From Sphingomonas brevis (GTDB lineage: Bacteria; Pseudomonadota; Alphaproteobacteria; Sphingomonadales; Sphingomonadaceae): a stretch of DNA of 64,000 nucleotides. The translations under genes and the position numbers were made by a program. The stretch spans positions 62,001 to 126,000 of the forward strand of contig NZ_JAMGBB010000001.1 in the NCBI RefSeq assembly GCF_023516505.1, in the 5' to 3' direction. Below are positions 27,745-37,493 of the stretch, one piece after another. Position 1 is the first letter of the stretch, and each line of letters opens with the position of its first letter. Under the pieces are notes generated by a model. The model was not told where the DNA came from, ran no database searches, and saw only the letters and a program-made list of their open reading frames with translations.

Positions 27745-29136
27745 ATGGCTGATTTCGATTATGACGTGCTGGTGATCGGCTCCGGTCCCGGCGGCTATGT
27801 CGCGGCGATCCGCGCCGCGCAGCTCGGCCTCAAGACCGCCTGCGCCGAAGGGCGCGAAACGCTTGGAGGCACCTGCCTCAACGTCGGCTGCATTCCGTCC
27901 AAGGCCATGCTTCACGCGTCGGAATATTATGACGCCGCGGCAAATGGCTCCTTCGCCAAGCTCGGCATCAAGGTGAAGCCGGAATTGGACCTCGACACGA
28001 TGCACGGCCAGCGCAAGGACGCGGTCAAGGGCCTCACCGGCGGCATCGAGTTCCTGTTCAAGAAGAACAAGATCGAATGGCTGAAGGGCTATGGCACCTT
28101 CACCGGTCCGAACAGCGTCAAGGTCGGCGACCGCACCGTCACCGCCAGGAATATCGTCATCGCCACCGGATCGTCGGTGACCCCGCTGCCGGGCGTCGAG
28201 ATCGACCAGAAAGTGGTGGTCGACAGCACCGGCGCGCTCGAATTGGCCAAGGTGCCGGATCATATGGTGGTGATCGGCGGCGGCGTGATCGGGCTGGAGC
28301 TTGGCTCGGTCTGGCGCCGACTTGGCGCAAAGGTCACCTGCGTCGAATTCCTCGACCAGATCCTGCCCGGCTTCGACGGCGAGGTCCGCAAGGAAGCCAA
28401 CAAGATCATGAAAAAGCAGGGGATCGAGTTCAAACTCGGGACCAAGGTCACCGGCGTCACCGTCAAGGGCGGCAAGGCAACCCTGACCGTCGAACCGGCC
28501 AAGGGCGGCGCTTCGGAAACGATCGAGGCCGATTGCGTGCTGGTATCGATCGGCCGCCGGCCCAACACCGAAGGGCTTGGTCTCGACAAGATCGGTCTCG
28601 CTACCAACAATCGCGGCCAGATCGAGACCGACCATGACTTCCGCACGTCCGTGCCCGGCGTCTGGGCTATCGGCGACGTCATCCCCGGCCCGATGCTCGC
28701 TCACAAGGCCGAGGACGAAGGGATTGCGGTCGCCGAGAATATTGCCGGACTGACCGGCATCGTGAACCACGACGTCATCCCGTCGGTGGTCTACACCATG
28801 CCCGAAATCGCCGGCGTCGGGCTGACCGAGGAACAGGCCAGGGAAAAGGGCGAGGTCAAGGTCGGCAAGTTCCCGATGCTCGCCAACAGCCGCGCCAAGA
28901 CGAACCATGAGCCCGACGGCTTCGTGAAGGTCGTCGCCGATGCCAAGACCGACCGGGTGCTCGGCGTGTGGTGCATCGCCAGCGTCGCGGGCACGATGAT
29001 CGCGCAGGCTGCGCAGGCGATGGAGTTCGGGGCCACCAGCGAAGACATCGCCTATACCTGCCACGCCCACCCGACCCATTCGGAGGCGCTCAAGGAAGCG
29101 GCCATGGCGGTGACGGGCAAGCCGATTCACATTTAG
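27745..29136 (+). CDS. lpdA: Dihydrolipoyl dehydrogenase (E3), OGDH-linked copy
   Basis: The FAD enzyme that reoxidises dihydrolipoyl groups, producing NADH. The 463-residue protein shows the FAD-binding GSGPGGYVAAIRAAQLG, redox disulfide GGTCLNVGCIPSK, NAD-binding GGGVIGLELGSVW, FAD site 'GVWAIGDVIPGPMLAHKA', and C-terminal CHAHPTHSEA with the active His. ATG at 27745 with AAAGGGAAT upstream gives the normal N-terminus; longer upstream frames run through the repeat. A second lpd copy lies in this window at 57507-58919, next to pdhC. Confidence 0.95.
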   Translation: MADFDYDVLVIGSGPGGYVAAIRAAQLGLKTACAEGRETLGGTCLNVGCIPSKAMLHASEYYDAAANGSFAKLGIKVKPELDLDTMHGQRKDAVKGLTGGIEFLFKKNKIEWLKGYGTFTGPNSVKVGDRTVTARNIVIATGSSVTPLPGVEIDQKVVVDSTGALELAKVPDHMVVIGGGVIGLELGSVWRRLGAKVTCVEFLDQILPGFDGEVRKEANKIMKKQGIEFKLGTKVTGVTVKGGKATLTVEPAKGGASETIEADCVLVSIGRRPNTEGLGLDKIGLATNNRGQIETDHDFRTSVPGVWAIGDVIPGPMLAHKAEDEGIAVAENIAGLTGIVNHDVIPSVVYTMPEIAGVGLTEEQAREKGEVKVGKFPMLANSRAKTNHEPDGFVKVVADAKTDRVLGVWCIASVAGTMIAQAAQAMEFGATSEDIAYTCHAHPTHSEALKEAAMAVTGKPIHI

Positions 29137-29192
29137 ACCGGCTGCGTAACGGTTAACCCTAATCATATAAAAATCATGACGCGTGGGTGACG

Positions 29193-29210
29193 GGCGGCTA
29201 AGCAGCCGCC
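29193..29210 (+). terminator. Hairpin after lpdA
   Basis: GGCGGCT (29193-29199), AAGC, AGCCGCC (29204-29210): a 7-bp stem, then TTCGCTGATTCG. It lies in the 150-base gap between the TCA operon and the PepSY gene. Termination is plausible but the U-tract is weak. Confidence 0.4.
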
Positions 29211-29286
29211 TTCGCTGATTCGTCGCCGGGGGCAGGGGTGCCATTCCGGGTGGACCTTCGGATCGAGTGAACGACCGGGGGGATTC

Positions 29287-29988
29287 ATGGGAGCTGTTCG
29301 TACGAGGCTGCGCCGCTGGCACGTGTGGCTGGGGTGGCTAGTCGGCCTGCCGATGCTGTTCTGGACGGTGTCGGGACTGGTAATGGTCGCCAAACCGATT
29401 GAGGAAGTGCGTGGCGAGGAACTGATTTCCCCGCCGGGACCGATGCAAATCAGCGGACCGGTGGTGGCACCGCACGTCGTCGGTCGCCCGGTCGTCGCGA
29501 TGACGCTTGAGCCGCGGGCCGACGGGCCGCGCTGGGAAATCGACTTCGAAGGCGGCGAGGAGCGCCTTGCGGATCCCGCGACCGGCCGGCTGCTGCCGCG
29601 CCTGGGGGCCGTCGACGCCGCCAGGGAGCTGATGGCTCGCTATACCGGGAAGGCAAAGGTCAGGGACGTCACGCGTGTCGATCCCGATCGTCCACCGCTC
29701 GAGCTTCGCCGGCCAATGGATGGCTGGCGCGTGGCGATGGACGACGACACCCATTTCTACGTCGATGGCGGCTCAGGTGAGATCATCGCCAAGCGCACCA
29801 GCTGGTGGCGCTTCTACGATTTTATGTGGGGCCTGCACATCATGGACCTGCAGGGCCGCGAAGACACTAACAACCCGTGGGTAGTGAGCTTCGCGACGCT
29901 GACGCTGCTGACCGTTTTGCTGGCGCTGGTGCTGTTGCCGCTGACCATCAGGCGCCGCCGCAACGGCAACGGCAACAGCGTCAACTAA
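29287..29988 (+). CDS. PepSY-domain membrane protein
   Basis: A 233-residue protein with an N-terminal membrane helix (about residues 12-33, HVWLGWLVGLPMLFWTVSGLVMV), PepSY-like segments in the periplasmic middle, and a C-terminal helix (about 203-223). The 'H.WLG' start, WWRFYDFMWGLHIMD and final helix are typical of PepSY-associated transmembrane (PiuB-like) proteins; some family members work with iron uptake or reductase systems. Transport role is not shown here. It overlaps the convergent sppA by eight bases. Confidence 0.75.
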   Translation: MGAVRTRLRRWHVWLGWLVGLPMLFWTVSGLVMVAKPIEEVRGEELISPPGPMQISGPVVAPHVVGRPVVAMTLEPRADGPRWEIDFEGGEERLADPATGRLLPRLGAVDAARELMARYTGKAKVRDVTRVDPDRPPLELRRPMDGWRVAMDDDTHFYVDGGSGEIIAKRTSWWRFYDFMWGLHIMDLQGREDTNNPWVVSFATLTLLTVLLALVLLPLTIRRRRNGNGNSVN

Positions 29989-31861
29989 AGCTTAGCCAGC
30001 GCGCCAGCCAGCCGCGATCCTCGGCACTGAGGCGCTGGCTCGCCACGACCGGCGGGCATTCGAGGCAGCGTGCCTGGATGGTCGGTCCGCTGAGGATCGA
30101 GCGCACCTCGGCGATTGCCCGGGCCAACATGCCTTCCGGTGCCGGACCAAGCGTCGCCAGCGCATCGGCCGGCGCGGAATCGTCGCTTGTTTCGTCGCCG
30201 GCGAGATCGGCGAACAGCATATCGGCGAAGCTGGGTTCTTCGGTGAGGTAGGTGAGGCCTCGCTCATCCTCGCCAAGCTTGGCCAGCTCAGCCGCTTTGG
30301 CCACCGCTTCGTTCATTCCGCCGAAGCCGTCGATCAGGCCCAGCTGCCGAGCCGAGCCGCCGTCCCATACCCGTCCCTGGGCGATACGATCGATATCGGC
30401 GGTCGACTTGTGCCGGGACTCGGCCACGATCGTCAGGAACTTGCGATAAACTTGCTCGACCCCGGCCTGGATCAGGGCGTTGGCCGCATCGGAAGGGCCC
30501 TTGAGCAGGTCGGGTTCGCCCGACAGCGGCGTGGTCTTGATGCCGTCGGCGCCGACTCCGAGCTTTGCCAGCGCGCCCTCGAAGCTTGGCAAAACGCCGA
30601 ATACGCCGATCGACCCGGTGATGGTCGACGGCTCGGCGAACACATAATCGCCGGGGGTCGCGACCCAATAGCCGCCCGACGCGGCGACATTGCCCATCGA
30701 GACGACCACCGGAATCTTCCGTGCCTTGGCGGCAAGTAGCGATTGGCGGATGCGTTCGGCAGCTAGCGCGGAGCCGCCAGGGCTGTCGATGCGGACGATC
30801 AGCGCTTTCAGATCGTCGCGGGCAAGGCCCTTTTCGATCACTCGGGAGATTGTCTCGCCGCCGGCGCGGCCGGGGCCAGCCTTGCCGTCGACGATCTCTC
30901 CGGCGACAGTCACGACGCCGATCGGACCTTCGCTGCGGTCGACCGCCTCATTTTCATAATCGGCGAGCTTGATGCGCTGGTAGAGATGGGGACCATCGTC
31001 GTCCTTGCCGCCGAGTTGGGCCAGCCGCTCCTCATAGGCCCGCCGCTCGCCCAGCTTGTCGACCAGTTTCAGGTCCAACGCAGCCTTGGCCAGATCTCCA
31101 CCCGCCGCCTGCGACACGGCGACCGGATCGGCCAACAGGCGATTGAGGCCCGGCATCGCCGCCGGACGAGTGCGCGCGATATCCTCTTTCCAGGTTTCGA
31201 GCAGGGCATCGCCGAGCGCCTGCGCATTTTCGCGCGCCTCGGGCGACATGTCGCTCCGCATAAAGGGTTCGACCGCCGACTTGTAGGTGCCGACCCGGTA
31301 GATGTTGGCGGTCACTCCAAGCTTGTCGAACAGACCCTTGAAATAAAGGTTGTTGCCGCCGGGGCCGGCCATCGCCACTGCGCCCATCGGCGGCAGCCAG
31401 ACCTCGGAAGCGTGGGCTGCAAGCTGGTAACGGTCGTCGGTGTAGCCAGTGGCGAAGGCGACGACCGGCTTCCCACTTTTCCTCACTTCGTCCAGCTTCT
31501 CGCCGAGAGCGGCCAGCGCCGGCTGCCCGCCGCCGAGAAAGCCGTCGAGATCGAGCGCGATCGCCTTGACCCGGTCGTCATCCTTGGCCGCGTCAAGCGT
31601 GGCGACGAGGTCCCTCAACTCAAATTCGCGGGTGACGTTGCTTGCGCCGGCGATCGTCGAGAAGGGATCGGGCCGCTCGGCCTGCTCGACCAGCACTCCA
31701 TCGAGGTCCATTGCCAGCACACCTTTGCCGACCGCCACCGGCCGTGCCGATAGCCCCGCATAGAGCAACCCGAAAAAGATCAGCATGAACAGGAGGACGA
31801 GCGCGTCCTTGATACCTACCAGCAGCGTCCAGATGGCCTTCACGAACCGCATCTTGTCCAA
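29981..31861 (-). CDS. sppA: Signal peptide peptidase SppA, 67K type
   Basis: A membrane-bound serine protease that digests remnant signal peptides. The 626-residue protein has an N-terminal membrane helix (about 13-35) and duplicated ClpP-like domains. The catalytic Lys sits in RVGTYKSAVEPFMR of the first half and the nucleophile Ser in SMGNVAASGGYWVAT of the second half, as in E. coli SppA. Length is that of the long (67K) form. It is divergent from the MATE gene across 103 bases. Confidence 0.93.
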   Translation of the reverse strand: MDKMRFVKAIWTLLVGIKDALVLLFMLIFFGLLYAGLSARPVAVGKGVLAMDLDGVLVEQAERPDPFSTIAGASNVTREFELRDLVATLDAAKDDDRVKAIALDLDGFLGGGQPALAALGEKLDEVRKSGKPVVAFATGYTDDRYQLAAHASEVWLPPMGAVAMAGPGGNNLYFKGLFDKLGVTANIYRVGTYKSAVEPFMRSDMSPEARENAQALGDALLETWKEDIARTRPAAMPGLNRLLADPVAVSQAAGGDLAKAALDLKLVDKLGERRAYEERLAQLGGKDDDGPHLYQRIKLADYENEAVDRSEGPIGVVTVAGEIVDGKAGPGRAGGETISRVIEKGLARDDLKALIVRIDSPGGSALAAERIRQSLLAAKARKIPVVVSMGNVAASGGYWVATPGDYVFAEPSTITGSIGVFGVLPSFEGALAKLGVGADGIKTTPLSGEPDLLKGPSDAANALIQAGVEQVYRKFLTIVAESRHKSTADIDRIAQGRVWDGGSARQLGLIDGFGGMNEAVAKAAELAKLGEDERGLTYLTEEPSFADMLFADLAGDETSDDSAPADALATLGPAPEGMLARAIAEVRSILSGPTIQARCLECPPVVASQRLSAEDRGWLARWLSFS

Positions 31862-31964
31862 ACTCCGTTCTTGTCCGCCTTGCCTAGAGCAGAAGCATCG
31901 GACGGCCCAAGGATTTTCGACCGATGGCTGTAGCGCGGAACGGCAAAGCTGCTAACCGGCTGCC

Positions 31965-33356
31965 ATGGCCGCGACGATCGCCTCGACCACCTCCCGCAAT
32001 GCCTGGCGCGACGAGCTTCGCGACACGCTGGCACTCGCCTGGCCGCTGATCCTCAGCAATCTGACCATGGCCGTGATCCAGGCCACGGACGTGGTGTTGA
32101 TGGGTTGGCTCGGCGCCCGGCCGCTGGCCGCCTCAGCGCTCGGCATCAACCTGGTGTTTGCGTTCAGCCTGGTCTGCCTGGGACTGGTCACCGCATCGTC
32201 GCCGATGATGGCGACCGCACTTGGCGCCAAGTTACGTTCGGTCCGCGAGGTCCGCCGCACCTTCCGCCAGTCGCTGTGGATGATCCTGACGGTGATGGTG
32301 CCGATCTGGCTGATCCTGTGGCATTCGGAACCGATCATCCTGTCGCTGGGGCAGGAGCCGGCGCTGGCGCACGACGCGCAGACGTTCATCCACGGCTATA
32401 TGTGGTCGATGGGGCCGTTCCTGCTGTTCCAGGCAATGCGCAACTTCGTTTCGGCGCTGGAGCGGCCTGGCTGGGTACTTGCGATCAGCCTGATCGGGAT
32501 CCTGTTCAATGCGCTGCTTGGATATGGGCTGATCTTTGGGCATTTCGGCCTTCCCGCACTGGGCATCCTCGGCGGGGGGCTGGCAAGCTCGATCGTCTGG
32601 ACGCTGCTGGCGATGATGCTGGGCCTGGTCATCCTGACGGACGGGCAATTCCGCCGCTATCATGTATTCGGCCGTTTCTGGCGTGCCGATTGGCCGCGTT
32701 ACCGCAAATTGTGGAAAATCGGCTTCCCTATTGGCCTCGCCATGGGCTTCGAGGGCGGAGTGTTCAGTGCCGCGGCCTTTCTGATGGGCCTGATCAACGC
32801 GGAATCGGTCGCGGCGCATGCTGTCGCCCTGCAGATCGCGGCCTTGTCGTTTATGGTCCCCTGGGGTCTTAGCCAGGCGGCGACCGTGCGGGTGGGGCTG
32901 TTCCTTGGCCGCCGCGACCCGATCGGAATTACTCGCGCCGGCTGGACCGCCTGGGTGCTGGGCGTCGGCTTCATGGCGCTGATGGCGATCCTGATCTGGT
33001 CGATCCCGCGCGAGCTCATTACTCTCTTCCTTGAAGATACGCCGGAGAATGCGACGGTGATCGGGCTCGGCGTGTCGTTCCTCGCCATCGCCGCCGTTTT
33101 CCAGGTGGCCGATGGGGCGCAGGTGGTCGGCGCCGGCATGCTGCGCGGCCTTCACGACACGCGTGTGCCGATGCTCTTCACCTTCGTCGGCTATTGGGCG
33201 ATCGGCATCGGCATCGGTGCATGGCTCGCCTTCAGCCAGGGCTGGAACGGGCAAGGCATCTGGACTGGGCTTGCGATCGGACTGGCGATCGTCGCGGTGC
33301 TGATGGTCTGGCGCTGGACGCGCCGCGATAACCTCGGTCTGACGCGGTTCCGGTAA
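31965..33356 (+). CDS. MATE family efflux transporter (NorM-like)
   Basis: A 463-residue protein with twelve predicted membrane helices in two homologous halves. It starts with a short cytosolic tail (DELRDTLALAWPLILSNLTMAVIQATDVVLMGWLG), the MATE hallmark near helix 1, and shows the mirrored 'WKIGFPIGLAMGFEGGVFSAAAFLMG' at the start of the second half. MATE proteins export cationic drugs and metabolites using Na+ or H+ gradients. No regulator is adjacent. The substrate is not predictable. Confidence 0.93.
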   Translation: MAATIASTTSRNAWRDELRDTLALAWPLILSNLTMAVIQATDVVLMGWLGARPLAASALGINLVFAFSLVCLGLVTASSPMMATALGAKLRSVREVRRTFRQSLWMILTVMVPIWLILWHSEPIILSLGQEPALAHDAQTFIHGYMWSMGPFLLFQAMRNFVSALERPGWVLAISLIGILFNALLGYGLIFGHFGLPALGILGGGLASSIVWTLLAMMLGLVILTDGQFRRYHVFGRFWRADWPRYRKLWKIGFPIGLAMGFEGGVFSAAAFLMGLINAESVAAHAVALQIAALSFMVPWGLSQAATVRVGLFLGRRDPIGITRAGWTAWVLGVGFMALMAILIWSIPRELITLFLEDTPENATVIGLGVSFLAIAAVFQVADGAQVVGAGMLRGLHDTRVPMLFTFVGYWAIGIGIGAWLAFSQGWNGQGIWTGLAIGLAIVAVLMVWRWTRRDNLGLTRFR

Positions 33357-33405
33357 GAAACCCGTTTAAGCGTAGGAAAATCGGAACCGGAACCAGTTGG
33401 GGATC

Positions 33406-33458
33406 GGGCGCTGCCAGCGTACGGGCTTGATAACGACTTGGGCATGCCGGCAGCGCCC
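33406..33458. repeat. Long-loop inverted repeat in the MATE-groES gap
   Basis: The 404 bases between the MATE gene and groES contain no convincing ORF. Near their start, GGGCGCTGCC (33406-33415) pairs perfectly with GGCAGCGCCC (33449-33458) across 33 bases. It may end MATE transcription or be the core of a small RNA. A GGAACCGGAACC direct repeat (33383-33394) lies just before it. Further on are the groES promoter and CIRCE element described separately. Confidence 0.5.
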
Positions 33459-33655
33459 TCACTCCCGTGCGTGCAGGAGCTGACCGAAGGAATCGCGTCT
33501 CTAGCGAATCGTTGCCAGTGAATTGCGATCAGGCGCGCCACGGCACGATAAACAGTTCGCCGATGCGTCCAACCATCGCGGCATCAGGCCAGACCGAAGA
33601 CGGCACGGGATGCCGCCTCCTGACCCGCTTGTGAAATTTCCGGTCGCTACAGGTG

Positions 33656-33684
33656 TTGACGGGTAGGAATGCCCGACCCATATG
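33656..33684 (+). promoter_or_regulatory. groES: groES promoter
   Basis: TTGACG (33656-33661), a 17-base spacer, CATATG (33679-33684), followed within 12 bases by the CIRCE operator. A housekeeping-type promoter; a heat-shock sigma contribution cannot be excluded. Confidence 0.6.
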
Positions 33685-33695
33685 CGCCCCATCGC

Positions 33696-33720
33696 TGGCA
33701 CTCTTGTAGTAGGAGTGCCA
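33696..33720. promoter_or_regulatory. CIRCE operator (HrcA binding site)
   Basis: TGGCACTC (33696-33703), nine bases, GAGTGCCA (33713-33720): the standard CIRCE palindrome TTAGCACTC-N9-GAGTGCTAA with a symmetric G/C substitution in each arm. It lies just downstream of the groES promoter and implies HrcA repression of groESL at normal temperature. hrcA itself is not in the window. Confidence 0.9.
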
Positions 33721-33760
33721 AGCATTACTTCAATTTGTAGACGCAAAAGGGTCAAGCAAC

Positions 33761-34048
33761 ATGGGTTTCAGGCCGCTTCATGACCGTGTCCTCGTCCGCC
33801 GGGTCGAGGCCGAGGAAAAGACCGCGGGCGGGATTATCATTCCCGACACCGCCAAGGAAAAGCCGCAGGAAGGCGAAGTCGTTGCCGTCGGCACCGGCGC
33901 CCGCGCCGATGACGGCAAGGTGACCCCGCTGGACGTCAAGGCCGGCGACAAGATCCTGTTCGGCAAATGGTCGGGCACCGAAGTGAAGATCGAGGGCGAA
34001 GACCTGATCATCATGAAGGAAAGCGACATCTTGGGCATTGTTGGCTGA
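33761..34048 (+). CDS. groES: Co-chaperonin GroES
   Basis: The 95-residue lid of the GroEL folding chamber. It has the conserved [35 protein letters not shown], with the mobile loop AGGIIIP that docks on GroEL, and the usual GEVVAVG and DKILFGKW segments. A CIRCE element and promoter lie upstream. groEL follows after a repeat element of about 100 bases. Confidence 0.98.
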   Translation: MGFRPLHDRVLVRRVEAEEKTAGGIIIPDTAKEKPQEGEVVAVGTGARADDGKVTPLDVKAGDKILFGKWSGTEVKIEGEDLIIMKESDILGIVG

Positions 34049-34064
34049 AGCCAGCGATGACCAA

Positions 34065-34125
34065 CCCCGGCGAAGGCCGGGGCCCAGTCAAACAAATTCA
34101 ATCTGGGTTCCCGCTTTCGCGGGAA
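34065..34125. repeat. Double-hairpin intergenic repeat between groES and groEL
   Basis: CCCCGGC-GAAG-GCCGGGG (34065-34082) is followed by TTCCCGC-TTTC-GCGGGAA (34108-34125) and then TGACG. Same design and GAAG/CTTC-like loops as the element before lpd. It sits inside the operon, where it could adjust the groES:groEL ratio by stopping exonucleases; that is inference. Confidence 0.8.
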
Positions 34126-34128
34126 TGA

Positions 34129-35790
<1,662 letters not shown>

Positions 35791-35799
35791 GCCAGTCGC

Positions 35800-35982
35800 C
35801 TACTGCTGAAGATTGGAAGGGGCGGCGTCTTCGGACGCTGCCCCTTCTTCATTGGCTAGGCCATTGAGCATCGCCTCGGCGTCGTTCAGCCGATCGGATT
35901 CTTCCGCGGTCGGCGCCTGCGGCTGCTCCTCACGGTTGCAGGCGGTCAGGAGCAGGGCCGAAGCAACAAGAATCTGTTTCAT
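35800..35982 (-). CDS. Small lipoprotein
   Basis: A 60-residue protein with a lipoprotein signal peptide: KQILVASALLLTAC, with lipobox LTAC and Cys15 as lipidation site. The mature part is short, acidic and disordered (NREEQPQAPTAEESDRLNDAEAML). Its 3' half overlaps the groEL terminator hairpin on the opposite strand. Possibly a real surface peptide, but the overlap and the small size leave doubt. Confidence 0.55.
   Translation of the reverse strand: MKQILVASALLLTACNREEQPQAPTAEESDRLNDAEAMLNGLANEEGAASEDAAPSNLQQ
35816..35847 (+). terminator. groESL terminator (14-bp stem, UUCG loop)
   Basis: GAAGGGGCGGCGTC (35816-35829) and GACGCTGCCCCTTC (35834-35847) form a 14-bp stem with one G-U pair, closed by a TTCG loop, followed by TTCATT. 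It lies 25 bases after the groEL stop and inside the opposite-strand small lipoprotein ORF. Confidence 0.85.
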
Positions 35983-36013
35983 GTCGGCCAGGGTAGCATT
36001 TTGGCCGGATATG

Positions 36014-36044
36014 AAAAAAGAGCCGCCCGGACTTGCCGGACGGC
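36014..36044 (-). terminator. Intrinsic terminator of the NA/EN-repeat lipoprotein
   Basis: Read on the minus strand, GCCGTCCGG (36044-36036), CAAGT, CCGGGCGGC (36030-36022), then TCTTTTTT (36021-36014): a stable stem with one mismatch and a U-run. It lies 42 bases after the stop of the lipoprotein at 36086-36325. Confidence 0.85.
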
Positions 36045-36085
36045 CCTTCTATTCGCTTTGCCGTCAGCGACGGCGAGCCCGCACC

Positions 36086-36325
36086 TTAGTTGGTGGCGTT
36101 CTCGGCGGCGTTCGCGACCGCATCGCCAGCGTTCTCAACCGCGTCGCCGGCGTTCTCGACGGCGTTGCCAGCCGCGTCGAGCGCGTTGTCGACGGTCATC
36201 GCAGCGTTGGCGTCGGTTTCGACGGCGTTTTCAACCGCAGTGTTGTCAGCGGCGTTCTCGGTCTTGGTTTCGCACGCGGCAAGGCCGAGCGCGAGGACCG
36301 CAACGGTCAGTGCAACCTTCTTCAT
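36086..36325 (-). CDS. Small Ala/Asn-rich repeat lipoprotein (entericidin-like)
   Basis: A 79-residue protein with lipobox LAAC (Cys18) after KKVALTVAVLALG. The mature peptide is built of seven-residue units such as NAVENAGDAVENAGDAV, predicted as an amphipathic helix or coiled coil. This resembles entericidin-type and other small repeat lipoproteins that sit in the membrane under stress, but no toxin/antitoxin partner is visible. The terminator on its own strand supports it as a real gene. Confidence 0.75.
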   Translation of the reverse strand: MKKVALTVAVLALGLAACETKTENAADNTAVENAVETDANAAMTVDNALDAAGNAVENAGDAVENAGDAVANAAENATN

Positions 36326-36496
36326 GATCGTTCCATTCCTTGCTTATGGGGAGCTGCCTTCCTTTCGGAAAACTGCTCCGGCTCGGCCTCACGCAAGCGT
36401 CAGGCCAGCGGCCGGAAATATTGAGGTTTTGCGCGTCACGCAATCGTCATTTGTGTCGTGGCCAAAAACTTTGCTCAAAAGGCATCTCCGATTGAC

Positions 36497-36520
36497 GGAT
36501 ATAAAGACTTCCTTATATCC
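36497..36520. promoter_or_regulatory. Palindromic operator of the SAM-cycle regulator
   Basis: GGATATAA (36497-36504), AGACTTCC, TTATATCC (36513-36520) is a perfect 8-8-8 inverted repeat, seven bases before the GTG of the ArsR-type gene. It overlaps a likely promoter, with TTGACG at 36492-36497. ArsR-family proteins typically bind such AT-rich palindromes over promoters, so autoregulation is likely. Confidence 0.8.
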
Positions 36521-36527
36521 TTATTCC

Positions 36528-37493
36528 GTGACCCGGGATCTCAAGCTAGCCGCGCTTTTTCAGGCGTTGGCCGATCCGACGCGGCTGCGCATTTTGGCGC
36601 TGCTGCGGGCCATGGAGCTGTCGGTTGGCGAATTGGCACAACTGCTCGGGCAGAGCCAGCCGCGCGTTTCGCGCCATGTTCGAATCCTCAGCGACTCGGG
36701 CCTGATCGGCCGGCGCAAGGAGGGCAGCTGGGTTTACCTGCAGCTGGCGGATCCTGAGCGGACCGAACCGCTGTTCGATCTTTACCGTGGCTTCGACAGC
36801 GAGGGTGAGTTGCAGTTCGCGGCGGACGCGGCCCGGCTGGATTCGGTTCGCGCCGACCGCGCCGAAGCTGCCCGTCGCTATTTTGAAGCCCATGCCGCGA
36901 CCTGGGACAGCATCCGGTCGCTGCACATCGCCGATGCCGAGATTGAGCGCGCCATTGCCGGCCTTTTGGCGGACCGGCCGATCGGCGCCTTGCTCGACAT
37001 CGGCACCGGCACCGGTCGGATGCTCGAGCTGTTCGCGCCCAAGGCAAGAAGCGCGGTCGGGATTGATCGATCCTCGGAAATGCTGAGGCTGGCCCGGGTC
37101 AAGCTGCAGGAAGCGGGCATTTTGGGCGCCAGCCTGCGCCAGGGCGACATGAACGCGCTTCCGCTAACCGACCGCAGCGTCGACAGCATCATCCTCCACC
37201 AGGTGCTACACTATGCGCAGCAGCCTGGTGCTGCGATTGCCGAGGCCGCACGGGTACTTAGCCCTGGCGGGCGGCTGCTGGTGATCGATTTCGCCCAGCA
37301 CGATCGGGCTGAGCTCAAAGAGCAGGATGCGCACCTCCGCCTCGGTTTTGCCGACGACGCGATGCGCGGCTGGTTCGCCGCGGCAGGGCTGGAGCTGGAC
37401 CGGACCGAGCGGCTCGGCGGCGGTGAACTGACTGTGATTATCTGGCGGGGGGTCAAGGCCGCTGCCTCGGGCCGGGAGCGAGCTGCGGCATGA
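36528..37493 (+). CDS. ArsR-type regulator fused to a SAM-dependent methyltransferase domain
   Basis: A 321-residue fusion. The N-terminal 90 residues are a winged-helix ArsR domain (ALADPTRLRILALLRAMELS, QLLGQSQPRVSRHVRIL). The C-terminal part is a class I methyltransferase fold with LLDIGTGTGRMLELF (motif I) and the aspartate acceptor region after it. It lies at the head of an operon with metF and the split metH, and the metal-binding Cys of arsenic regulators are missing. I infer that it senses SAM or SAH and regulates the methionine cycle. GTG at 36528 is chosen because it leaves the conserved winged helix and lies just after the palindrome. It overlaps metF by four bases. Confidence 0.85.
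   Translation: MTRDLKLAALFQALADPTRLRILALLRAMELSVGELAQLLGQSQPRVSRHVRILSDSGLIGRRKEGSWVYLQLADPERTEPLFDLYRGFDSEGELQFAADAARLDSVRADRAEAARRYFEAHAATWDSIRSLHIADAEIERAIAGLLADRPIGALLDIGTGTGRMLELFAPKARSAVGIDRSSEMLRLARVKLQEAGILGASLRQGDMNALPLTDRSVDSIILHQVLHYAQQPGAAIAEAARVLSPGGRLLVIDFAQHDRAELKEQDAHLRLGFADDAMRGWFAAAGLELDRTERLGGGELTVIIWRGVKAAASGRERAAA

Noticed and set aside
27637-29322. 561-codon minus-strand frame opposite lpdA
   Set aside because: Antisense shadow of a clear E3 gene, with no known domain.
33501-33755. 84-codon minus-strand frame in the MATE-groES gap
   Set aside because: It covers the CIRCE element and promoter, has no family resemblance and no ribosome-binding site.
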